The notes beneath the pieces are model-generated. The model did no database searches. It saw only the letters and a program-made list of their open reading frames with translations, and was not told where the DNA came from. DNA of 36,930 nt from Oscillospiraceae bacterium (GTDB lineage: Bacteria; Bacillota; Clostridia; Oscillospirales; Acutalibacteraceae), in the NCBI GenBank assembly GCA_015065505.1, contig SVQE01000023.1, positions 1 to 36,930 of the forward strand, read 5' to 3'. This document shows positions 20,219 to 28,579 of this stretch, one piece after another (the stretch's first letter is position 1; the number at the start of each line of letters is the position of its first letter). The translations under genes were made by a program, and so were the position numbers.

Positions 20219-20668
20219 CTATCTGTATGTATAATTGTTTTGATTCTGATATTGATTCGTGTTTTGATACGGTGCGGGGTTGGGGTTGGGATAGGAATTA
20301 TAATATGCAATATAATTTGCCTGCTGCACCTGCCTAATTCTGTCATAAAGATAGGGATAGCGCTTATAAAGCACGCTTGCAATCATATTTGCCTCGTGGT
20401 TATCGAACTTTGAAACAAGCCTTATTCTTCTGAAACAAATAATATAAAGCGCGATAAGAAAAACAAGGAACAGAATTGTTGCAATAGCGCTTCCGTATGA
20501 GCAGAGGAAATCATATGTACCGTGCGCCGCAATCGGAACAAAGAGCGCAAACAAAAGCAACAATAATGAAAACGGCTCTTTGTCTACCTTGTCTTTTTTA
20601 TAAATATAAATCAGCAAAACCACCGACGGCAGGCACGCTGTTATCAGTATAATTGAAACAGCCGACAT
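20219..20668 (-). CDS. short PrsW-like membrane protein lacking the central catalytic region
   Basis: N-terminus PSVVLLIYIYKKDKVDKEPFSLLL runs directly into C-terminal PrsW-type VPIAAHGTYDFLCSYGSA...; Tyr/Asn/Gln-rich tail. Confidence 0.6.
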   Translation of the reverse strand: MSAVSIILITACLPSVVLLIYIYKKDKVDKEPFSLLLLLFALFVPIAAHGTYDFLCSYGSAIATILFLVFLIALYIICFRRIRLVSKFDNHEANMIASVLYKRYPYLYDRIRQVQQANYIAYYNSYPNPNPAPYQNTNQYQNQNNYTYR

Positions 20669-20692
20669 ATTCTCTCTCCTTCAAATAAACGC

Positions 20693-21163
20693 TTAATAAG
20701 CTTCGGTTATATATTTTAATTCCCCTGCTGAGCTGACTTCATTAAGCATTGCGCCCTCGATTACCTCGGCGCCCTTTGCATAATCCTTAATAAAATCAAC
20801 AGCCTTTTTGAAATCACTGCCGCCCGAGGTTGCAAAAATAACAATCTTTCTGCCCGAAAAATCATAGGCATCAAGAAAGCTTCTGATAATCAGCGGCGCT
20901 GTGAAATACCAAATCGGAAATGCGAGAAAAATAACATCATAATTCTCGATATTCGCATTGTTATCCGAAAGGGCAATTTTAGCCTTCTTTATCCATTCTC
21001 TGTTGCATCTTGCAAGCGGATTTCTCCATTTTACATCCGCTTCGGAATAAGGAACCTCGGGCTGAATTTCATAAATATCTGCGTCCGTCGCTTCTTTGAG
21101 AAGCTCTGCTTTTTTTGCAGTTGTTCCCTCTGCCGAAAAGTATGCTACTAATTTTCTGCTCAT
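20693..21163 (-). CDS. flavodoxin family protein
   Basis: LVAYFSAEGTTAKKAELL, YDVIFLAFPIWYFTAP, FATSGGSDFKKA. Confidence 0.92.
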   Translation of the reverse strand: MSRKLVAYFSAEGTTAKKAELLKEATDADIYEIQPEVPYSEADVKWRNPLARCNREWIKKAKIALSDNNANIENYDVIFLAFPIWYFTAPLIIRSFLDAYDFSGRKIVIFATSGGSDFKKAVDFIKDYAKGAEVIEGAMLNEVSSAGELKYITEAY

Positions 21164-21199
21164 AGTTTTACTCCTTTATCATAATCAAAAATCTTATCG

Positions 21200-21229
21200 A
21201 AAAAGGGGAAGGCGTGGAAGCCCTCCCCT
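21200..21229 (-). terminator. terminator of the PASTA pseudokinase gene
   Basis: Minus strand GGGGAGGGC TTCCAC GCCTTCCCC TTTTT. Confidence 0.75.
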
Positions 21230-21256
21230 GCAACTAACCTGAAACCTGAACCTTAA

Positions 21257-22885
21257 TCAGTTATTATTTTCCGTTGTTGCCTCGGTTGTCTGAACCTCGC
21301 CGTATACCTGAAGAATTACTTCCTCGCCCACTGCTGCGTTTTCGCCTGCTGCAGGTGCCGAAGATGAGGTTGACCTTACGGTTTTCGGTGTATGAGCGCC
21401 GTCGTTATAAACCTCAACGCTTGAAACCTTGAAGCCGAGCGCTTCAAGAGTTTTTGTTGCTTCCTCAACAGTCATATTTGCAACATCGGGTATTGTCTGC
21501 GTCTGAATTCCGCGGCTGACCGTTAAAATAATATCCGAGCCCGACGGAATACTCTCGCCTGCCGAAACACTCTGCTTGAAAATAATTCCCTCTTCAACAT
21601 CGGTTGAATACTCATATTCAAATGAAATTGTGAAGCGCTCGTTCCAGGCGCCGTTGTTTTCAACATCAACCTGGGTGTAGCCGTTTGAAACGAAATCGGG
21701 CACCTCGTAATTAACGCTCTGCGTTGTTGAGGTTGTTTCTTCGGGAGCATTAACCCTGTCTTTAAGAACAACATAAACGCCTGCTGCAATCGCGCCTATA
21801 ATAAGCACAACAAGAATTATGATTATAACCCTTGATTTAACATTTGATTTGTTGTAATCGGGGTAAACATCCTCTTCAATATATTCTGCTTCCGTTTCGG
21901 TTTTTGCAGCCTTTGCAATAACCGCAGGCGCAGCGTCGAGATGCTCTCTGTATTCCGAAATGCTTTTAATTCGCTTTTCGGGATAAATCTGCATTCCGTT
22001 GCCGATTGTTTTAATAACATGCATCGGAATGGTTTCGGCTATTGAGTTGGGAATCATCAGCTTATCGTTTGCTTCCCTTGATTTTGCATCGGGCGGATTC
22101 GTTCCCGAAAGTGCTCTGTAAATACAAGCGGAAAAGCTGTAAATATCCGTTGCAGGGCACATTTTATGGCTGTTTTCATACTGCTCGATTGCGGTATAGC
22201 CGTCGCAGAAATTGAACTCAAGCTCACTTGTTATATCACAAGCCTCCTGAATTGTGAAGGGGCTGAGGCGAACCTTGCCGTCCCTGCATAAAACAAGATT
22301 ATCGGGAGTTAACGAGCCGTGAATAATTCCGTTTGAATGAAGGTTTTCAAGGGTTGTTAATATCGGCATAAACATAAGCCTTGCGTTATCCCAATGAATA
22401 TAACCGTTTTCATTCCTGAGAAGGAATTCTCTGAGTGTTATGCACTCAAGATGCTCGATTATTGCGTAAACCGTATCGTTTTCCTCAAAAACATCATAAA
22501 CAGGAACAACTGCCGAAAGCGAATGGAGCTTTTCAAGGGTTGTCCACAGCTTATAGAAGGATTTTTTATATTTTTCAACGGTTGATGTGAACTTCTGGCG
22601 AACATGAATATCGTTGCTGCCTTCAAGGCGCGAGCACATTCCCTTGGGATAAAACTCTCTGATAATAATTTTCTTATCAAGCTGAGTATCATAACCCGAA
22701 TAGGTTACAGCGTCGCTTTCGTGCTTCTGGAAAGCGCCGACAGCATACTTATTTGCAAGCATTGTTTTCTTTGCAAGATACATTGTGTCGCTCGGAGTAT
22801 CGTTATCATAACCGCATTCAGCGCAAACTGCGCCTTCGGTAAGCTCTTTAAAACAATTAAGGCAAAGATTATCTATATCTTTCAT
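21257..22885 (-). CDS. zinc-ribbon / protein kinase-like (predicted pseudokinase) / TM / two-PASTA protein
   Basis: CLNCFKEL...CAECGY ribbon; kinase fold with DKKIIIREFYP, IIHGSLTPDNLVL, VRLSPFTIQ; TM VIIIILVVLIIGAIAAGVYVVL; two PASTA-like repeats. Start ATG 22885 or TTG 22900. Confidence 0.88.
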   Translation of the reverse strand: MKDIDNLCLNCFKELTEGAVCAECGYDNDTPSDTMYLAKKTMLANKYAVGAFQKHESDAVTYSGYDTQLDKKIIIREFYPKGMCSRLEGSNDIHVRQKFTSTVEKYKKSFYKLWTTLEKLHSLSAVVPVYDVFEENDTVYAIIEHLECITLREFLLRNENGYIHWDNARLMFMPILTTLENLHSNGIIHGSLTPDNLVLCRDGKVRLSPFTIQEACDITSELEFNFCDGYTAIEQYENSHKMCPATDIYSFSACIYRALSGTNPPDAKSREANDKLMIPNSIAETIPMHVIKTIGNGMQIYPEKRIKSISEYREHLDAAPAVIAKAAKTETEAEYIEEDVYPDYNKSNVKSRVIIIILVVLIIGAIAAGVYVVLKDRVNAPEETTSTTQSVNYEVPDFVSNGYTQVDVENNGAWNERFTISFEYEYSTDVEEGIIFKQSVSAGESIPSGSDIILTVSRGIQTQTIPDVANMTVEEATKTLEALGFKVSSVEVYNDGAHTPKTVRSTSSSAPAAGENAAVGEEVILQVYGEVQTTEATTENNN

Positions 22886-23046
22886 CTCATCACTTCTCAA
22901 TTAAAATTAATATATAATATAATATCAACATAAAAGACCGTTGTCAAGAAACGATATGTTAAAATTATTCTCAGCATATTGCCAATAATTTATTAATGCG
23001 TTATAATGATAAATGTTAAATCTCAAATAAATCCCGGAGGGTTAAT

Positions 23047-24021
23047 ATGAATTTCAAATCACTTCCAAACGGGCAGAGCGAGGGCTTTGTCCGTCTGAAA
23101 AAATGCGATGAAAAAACAGCTAAAAACGGCTCAACATATCTTGATATTATTATTGCAGATAAAGACAGCGAAATGAGCGCTAAGATGTGGGATTGCAGCA
23201 GCGGAACTGCTTTTGAAGCTGAATCCATTGTTAAAATCAGAGGCAGCATCGAGCAGTACGGCGGTAAAGACCAGTTCCGCATTCTTCAAATGCGCCCTGT
23301 CAGCAGCACCGACGATTATGAAATATCAGATTTGGTTCCTTCTTCCCAGGTTGGAGGCGATGTTTTATACTATATGATAAAAACAAGAGTTGAGAGCTTT
23401 GAAAATGCCAATTTGAAAACTCTTGTTCTTGCAATTATTGAAGAAAGAAGAGAAAAGCTGGCTTCTTACCCTGCAGCGCTTAAGCTTCATCACGCAGTTG
23501 TTGGCGGACTGATGTATCACACAATGAGCATGGTTCGCATGGCTGAGGAGCTTTCAAAGGTATATAAAAATGTGAACACCGAGCTGCTGCTTTCGGGAAT
23601 AATTCTTCACGATGTTGCAAAAACCTGGGAGCTTGAAACAAACAAAACAGGGCTTGCAAAGGGCTATTCAGTTGAAGGCGAGCTTATAGGTCATCTTGTT
23701 AAGGGCGCAATGTTTGTAAGCGAAAAAGCAAAGGAGCTCGGTATTGAATGCGAAGAGGTTGCGCTTCTTGAGCATATGATAATATCCCACCACGGAATAC
23801 CCGAATACGGCAGCGCCGTTCGCCCGATGTTCCTTGAAGCGATAATTCTTTCAACGCTTGATGAGCTTGATGCAACAATTTATGAGGTCAGCGAAGCAAC
23901 CTCAAAGGTAAATCCGGGCGAATTTTCCGACAGAATCTGGGCGCTTGATAACAGAAAGCTTTATAATCACGGTCTTTCAAAGCCCGAACACAATGTTAAT
24001 CTCTATGGTGACGAGGAATAA
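23047..24021 (+). CDS. YhaM-like OB-fold + HD-domain 3'-5' exoribonuclease
   Basis: YLDIIIADKDSEMSAKMWD OB part; LHHAVVGGLMYHTMSMV, ILHDVAKTWEL, HMIISHHG HD motifs. Confidence 0.9.
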   Translation: MNFKSLPNGQSEGFVRLKKCDEKTAKNGSTYLDIIIADKDSEMSAKMWDCSSGTAFEAESIVKIRGSIEQYGGKDQFRILQMRPVSSTDDYEISDLVPSSQVGGDVLYYMIKTRVESFENANLKTLVLAIIEERREKLASYPAALKLHHAVVGGLMYHTMSMVRMAEELSKVYKNVNTELLLSGIILHDVAKTWELETNKTGLAKGYSVEGELIGHLVKGAMFVSEKAKELGIECEEVALLEHMIISHHGIPEYGSAVRPMFLEAIILSTLDELDATIYEVSEATSKVNPGEFSDRIWALDNRKLYNHGLSKPEHNVNLYGDEE

Positions 24022-24026
24022 GAACA

Positions 24027-24980
24027 ATGGGAATGACAAACGCCGTAAGCGAAGATAAATGGACTGAAATAAAAATCAGCGTTAATTCAAACGATATTGA
24101 AATTGCGGGCAGCATTGCAAATATGGTTGTGCCCTACGGAATATATATTGAGGATTATTCCTCGCTTGAAGAAGAAATTCTTGAAATCGCGCACATAGAT
24201 TTAATTGAAGAAGGGCTTCTTGAAAAAAGCAGAAGCGAAGGCATAATTCATGTTTACATCAATCCCCACGAAAACCCGATGGAAGCCGTTTCTTTCATAA
24301 AGGACAGGTTCGACAGCGTTGGAATAAAGGATTATAAAATTGATATTGCCGACTGCCTTACAGAGGACTGGCAGAACAACTGGAAGCAATACTACCACCC
24401 GATGCCCATAGGCAAAAAGCTTCTTATCCGTCCGCTCTGGGAAAATGAATTCGACGCACAGGGCAGAAAGGTTTTAAATATTGAGCCGGGACTTGCCTTC
24501 GGAACGGGCTCGCACCCTACTACGAAGCTCTGCCTTGAAACGCTCGAGGACTATATAAAAGACGATTCAACCGTTCTTGATATAGGCTGCGGCAGCGGAA
24601 TTCTTTCAATCGCAAGCGTATTGCTCGGTGCAAAAAGTGCTCTCGGCGTTGATATTGATTCGCTTGCAGTTAAAACCGCTGTTAAAAACGCCGAGGAAAA
24701 CAATTATGACGAAAGCAGAATTAAATTCATCAAGGGCGACCTTTCGGACAAGGTAAGCGGAAAATTCAGCGTTGTTGTTGCAAACATCGTTGCAGATATT
24801 ATTATCAGATTCAATTCCCTTGTCGGCGATTTTATTGAGGACGGCGGAATTTATATTACGGGCGGAATCATTGAAAACAGAGAAGAAGATGTGCTTTCTT
24901 CCTTTGCAGAGAACGGCTTTGAGGTGCTTGAAAGAAGAGAAGAGAGCGGCTGGCTTGTTTTCGCGCTCACTAAAAAATAA
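24027..24980 (+). CDS. prmA: ribosomal protein L11 methyltransferase
   Basis: DWQNNWKQYYHPMPIGKKLLIRP, PGLAFGTGSHPTTKLCLE, VLDIGCGSGILSIAS, VVANIVADII. Confidence 0.95.
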   Translation: MGMTNAVSEDKWTEIKISVNSNDIEIAGSIANMVVPYGIYIEDYSSLEEEILEIAHIDLIEEGLLEKSRSEGIIHVYINPHENPMEAVSFIKDRFDSVGIKDYKIDIADCLTEDWQNNWKQYYHPMPIGKKLLIRPLWENEFDAQGRKVLNIEPGLAFGTGSHPTTKLCLETLEDYIKDDSTVLDIGCGSGILSIASVLLGAKSALGVDIDSLAVKTAVKNAEENNYDESRIKFIKGDLSDKVSGKFSVVVANIVADIIIRFNSLVGDFIEDGGIYITGGIIENREEDVLSSFAENGFEVLERREESGWLVFALTKK

Positions 24981-25073
24981 GCCGTTTAGTATTAGACTAT
25001 TGCATATTATCTCGGCTTTTGATATAATATTATAGGCATTAAATCAGATTTTTTCATTTCGGAGGTTATTATT

Positions 25074-25934
25074 ATGAAATATGCTCTTGTAACAGGTGCT
25101 ACAAGCGGCCTCGGTAAAGAAATAGCAAAAAGAGTTGCAGAAAGCGGTTGGTATGTTTTTGCATGCGGAAGAAACGAAAGGTCTCTTGAAGAGCTTCGCA
25201 AAACTACCTATGTTCATCCTCTTTGCGTTGATGTAACAAAGCAGGAAAGCATTGACGCGGCATTTGAAGAGGTTTCAGGGGTAACCGATAAGCTTGATGC
25301 AATAATCAATTTCTCGGGCGTTCAGCAGATGGCTTCACTTGTTGAGGGAAATATAGATATTGTTTCGGATATGCTTGAGGTTAATTTAATGGGTATGGTT
25401 CGTATGAACAAAACCTTCTTCCCTCTTATCAAGAACGCAAACGGAAGAATTATCAACTGCTCCTCCGAATGCGGCTGGATGACTCCTCAGCCCTTCAACG
25501 GACCGTATACTCTTTCAAAATATGCCGTTGAAGCATACAACGATTCACTCAGAAGAGAGCTTATGTTTGTTGATGTTCCCGTTATTAAGATTCAGCCGGG
25601 TTCATTCAAAACCGCTATGCACGGAACAACGGCAAAATCCTTTGACAGACTTTCAAACAGCACAACAATGTATAATGATGTGCTTGAAAAAATGAAGTTT
25701 ATGATGGATATTGAGCTTAAGATGGCAAACGACCCGAAATATCTTGTTGATGCGGTTATGAAGGCGCTTCAGAGCAATAATCCGAAGCAGAAATACAGAG
25801 TTAAAAACTCACCGATTCTCGGCTTCGTTGAAATCTGGCACCCCGAAATCGTTGACACAACCTATAAAAAGGTTCTCTCCTCAAAGCTCGTCGGCGAGGT
25901 TATCAACAAGGTTAAGGATAAAATTGATAAATAA
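25074..25934 (+). CDS. SDR family oxidoreductase
   Basis: ALVTGATSGLGKEIAKRV; NFSGVQ; SSECGW...YTLSKYAVE. Confidence 0.93.
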   Translation: MKYALVTGATSGLGKEIAKRVAESGWYVFACGRNERSLEELRKTTYVHPLCVDVTKQESIDAAFEEVSGVTDKLDAIINFSGVQQMASLVEGNIDIVSDMLEVNLMGMVRMNKTFFPLIKNANGRIINCSSECGWMTPQPFNGPYTLSKYAVEAYNDSLRRELMFVDVPVIKIQPGSFKTAMHGTTAKSFDRLSNSTTMYNDVLEKMKFMMDIELKMANDPKYLVDAVMKALQSNNPKQKYRVKNSPILGFVEIWHPEIVDTTYKKVLSSKLVGEVINKVKDKIDK

Positions 25935-25940
25935 TTATTC

Positions 25941-25968
25941 GAGGATATGTTTAACATATCCTCTTTTT
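25941..25968 (+). terminator. SDR gene terminator
   Basis: GAGGATATG TTTAA CATATCCTC TTTTT. Confidence 0.85.
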
Positions 25969-25972
25969 GTTA

Positions 25973-26001
25973 ATACTATCATCAAAAGGATGTGATAGTA
26001 T
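25973..26001 (+). promoter_or_regulatory. SD-presenting leader hairpin
   Basis: ATACTATCA (25973-25981) and TGATAGTAT (25993-26001), loop TCAAAAGGATG with the SD; right arm reaches into the ATG at 26000. Confidence 0.6.
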
Positions 26002-26449
26002 GAATGAAAAAATGAAAAAAGACGGAGACACCGTTAAGCTTCTTCGCGAATGCGACGCAGGAATAAAAATGGGAATATCCTCAATCGACGATGTTATTTA
26101 TGATGTTAAGGATAAAAGCCTGCGCGATATGCTTGATGAATGCAAACGCCGCCACGAGGTTCTCAGCATTGAAGTTGGCACTCTGCTTGACGACCATTTT
26201 GAAAGCGGAAAAAATCCGAACCCGATGGCAAAAAGTATGAGCTTCATAAAAACAAATGTTAAAATGATGGCTTCCCCGAAGGATTCAACGGTTGCAGACC
26301 TTATGACCGACGGCTGCAATATGGGCGTTAAATCACTCGGCAGATACCTTAATCAGTATAAAAACGCTGACGAAAAATCGCGTGCAATCGCAAAAAACCT
26401 GATTAATCTTGAAAGCAGCCTTGCTGTTGATTTGAGGAACTACTTGTGA
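26000..26449 (+). CDS. DUF2383-like (PA2169/ferritin-like) protein
   Basis: MNEKMKKDGDTVKLLRECDAGIKMGISSIDDVIYDVKDKSLRDMLDECKRRHEVL...; family call by pattern. Confidence 0.65.
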   Translation: MNEKMKKDGDTVKLLRECDAGIKMGISSIDDVIYDVKDKSLRDMLDECKRRHEVLSIEVGTLLDDHFESGKNPNPMAKSMSFIKTNVKMMASPKDSTVADLMTDGCNMGVKSLGRYLNQYKNADEKSRAIAKNLINLESSLAVDLRNYL

Positions 26450-26638
26450 TTTGTCGAGCCCTTTGGGCTCGCAAATCACAATTTAAGTTTCAAGTACCGA
26501 GCCCCGAGCTCCGAGTTGTCGGGTCGCTTCGCTCCGATTTTATTATTGTTTGAGCGCAGCGAGTAACCTTAACTCGGAACTTGGCACTCGCAACTCGCAA
26601 CTCAAATAATGATTTATCGCCTCAGCGATAAATCATAT
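26444..26638. repeat. composite element, copy 3: hairpin A - heptads - hairpin B
   Basis: Near-perfect reverse complement of 19983-20182; contains the TGA stop (26447-26449) of the upstream CDS. Confidence 0.93.
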
Positions 26639-26646
26639 TTTTTTTA

Positions 26647-26675
26647 TGGACATTTTCCCAAAACTATACTATAAT
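26647..26675 (+). promoter_or_regulatory. sigma-A promoter of ddl
   Basis: TGGACA (26647-26652), 17-nt spacer, TATAAT (26670-26675). Confidence 0.75.
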
Positions 26676-26705
26676 ATATTGAATGATTTTTTAGGAGATA
26701 CATAT

Positions 26706-27737
26706 ATGAACATAGTTGTTTTGGCAGGTGGCATCAGCACCGAGCGCGATGTTTCACTGATTACGGGTAAAAATGTTGTTAAGGCATTGAGAGGCGTTGG
26801 TGAAAACGCTGTTCTGCTTGATATTTTTCTCGGCTATAAGGAAGATGCAGCAACATTTTTCAACAGCGCTGACGGCAATATTAACGCAGTTAACGCAATA
26901 GGCATTGTTGACCCGAGCATTGAGGATATCAAAAAAGCAAGGGGCACTGACTCCGATTCCCTTTTCGGTGAAAATGTTCTTGAAATCTGCAAAACAGCTG
27001 ACTTCGTTTTCCTTGCGCTTCACGGCGAGGACGGCGAAAACGGAAAGGTTCAGGCAACCTTCGACCTTCTCGGAATTAAATATTCGGGTTCCGGATGTCT
27101 TGCAAGCGCAATGGCTATGAACAAATACATAACAAAGCAGATGATGGATGCAAACGGCTTAAGAAATGCAAAATACATTGTTGCAAAAAAAGACAGCTTT
27201 GATTTGAAATATGAATATCCCTGCGTTATCAAGCCTGCATCTGGCGGCTCAAGCGTTGGCATTTCAATCGTTAAAAGCGCAGATGATTTCAACAGTGCCG
27301 TTGCAACCGCTTTCAAATACGAGGATGAAATAATCATTGAAGAATATATTGAGGGCAGAGAATTTTCGGTAGGTGTTCTCGGAAACACAGTTCTTCCCCC
27401 GATTGAAATAATTCCCAAAGAGGGATTTTATGACTACAAAAACAAATATCAGGAGGGTATGACGATTGAAATCTGCCCTGCCGAGCTCAGCGAGGAGGAC
27501 ACAAAAAAGCTTCAGGCAGCAACAAAGAGCGTTTTTGATGTTTTAAACCTTGAGGTTTACGGCAGAATTGATTTCATTCTTTCAAAGGCAAACAATGAAT
27601 TCTATTGCCTTGAAGCAAACTCACTTCCCGGGCTTACCTCGCTCAGCCTGCTGCCGCAGGAAGCAAAAGCCGTTGGAATTGACTACCCCTCTCTCTGCAA
27701 AAAAATCATAGAGCTTTCACAGAAAAAATATCAATAA
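26706..27737 (+). CDS. ddl: D-alanine--D-alanine ligase
   Basis: MNIVVLAGGISTERDVSLITG, VFLALHGEDGENGKVQ, CVIKPASGGSSVGI, EANSLPGLTSLSLLPQEAKAVGIDY; RBS AGGAG before ATG 26706. Confidence 0.95.
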   Translation: MNIVVLAGGISTERDVSLITGKNVVKALRGVGENAVLLDIFLGYKEDAATFFNSADGNINAVNAIGIVDPSIEDIKKARGTDSDSLFGENVLEICKTADFVFLALHGEDGENGKVQATFDLLGIKYSGSGCLASAMAMNKYITKQMMDANGLRNAKYIVAKKDSFDLKYEYPCVIKPASGGSSVGISIVKSADDFNSAVATAFKYEDEIIIEEYIEGREFSVGVLGNTVLPPIEIIPKEGFYDYKNKYQEGMTIEICPAELSEEDTKKLQAATKSVFDVLNLEVYGRIDFILSKANNEFYCLEANSLPGLTSLSLLPQEAKAVGIDYPSLCKKIIELSQKKYQ

Positions 27738-27741
27738 CAAA

Positions 27742-27775
27742 ACGGCTGATGAGCAATACTCATCAGCCGTTTTTC
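27742..27775. terminator. ddl terminator, probably bidirectional
   Basis: ACGGCTGATGAG CAATA CTCATCAGCCGT TTTT. Confidence 0.85.
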
Positions 27776-27784
27776 ATTTAACTT

Positions 27785-28408
27785 CTAAACCTTTTCAACA
27801 TCTATAACTGCAATTTTATCAAGAAATTCCTTGGGGCTTACAACCTCGCCCATTTCAAAGAACTCGTCCATATTCATATTAAGATTGTTTACGAAAACAG
27901 GCACATCCTCATATTCAATATCAATGTGAAGCCTTTTCGCATCCTCAATAATTCCCTCTTTATCGTAGGAATTAAAGTCATAAAATCTTTTTGCGCGAAC
28001 CTCGTTATTGCAGATATACTGAAGAATAATATTTCTTGACGACTTTGAAATTGAAACATATTTAGCGTGTTCCTTTGAAATCGCCTGCCCCATAGTCATC
28101 TGGCAAACCTCCTTGCAGGCGCCGCTGTTTAAAAAGAATTCGTTGATGAAAATTGATTCAAGCGGAGTTGTGTCGTCGGGAGTTATTATTGCAAGAATGC
28201 TTTTTGAAAACTTTTTTCCGTATTCTTTTTTGATAAACTGCTTAAAATAATACTGGCACTCCGAAATCTTCTGAGCGAACAGATGATAAAACGGGATATT
28301 GCATATTTCTTCAATCCCGGGCATAACAAAGGAAACGAATTCATCGCTTTCCTTTTTCTTAACGAGTATATCCTTATTTGTTATAATCATCGGTATTGCT
28401 TTAGGCAT
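27785..28408 (-). CDS. uncharacterised protein, 207 aa
   Basis: Coding-like ORF with good start context; no recognised family. Confidence 0.75.
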   Translation of the reverse strand: MPKAIPMIITNKDILVKKKESDEFVSFVMPGIEEICNIPFYHLFAQKISECQYYFKQFIKKEYGKKFSKSILAIITPDDTTPLESIFINEFFLNSGACKEVCQMTMGQAISKEHAKYVSISKSSRNIILQYICNNEVRAKRFYDFNSYDKEGIIEDAKRLHIDIEYEDVPVFVNNLNMNMDEFFEMGEVVSPKEFLDKIAVIDVEKV

Positions 28409-28579
28409 AATAACACCTCAAAATCTAAGTTGCTTATTATTATACATCATATCTTAATTATTTTCAATAGTGTTACAATCGTGTAATATTTATAGATATT
28501 GTGGTGTTTTGTGGTATAATTAACTGAATCTTGTATGAAAGGATAAGAAAAAAGGTTAATTCTTTTTTCGAGTTTTATT

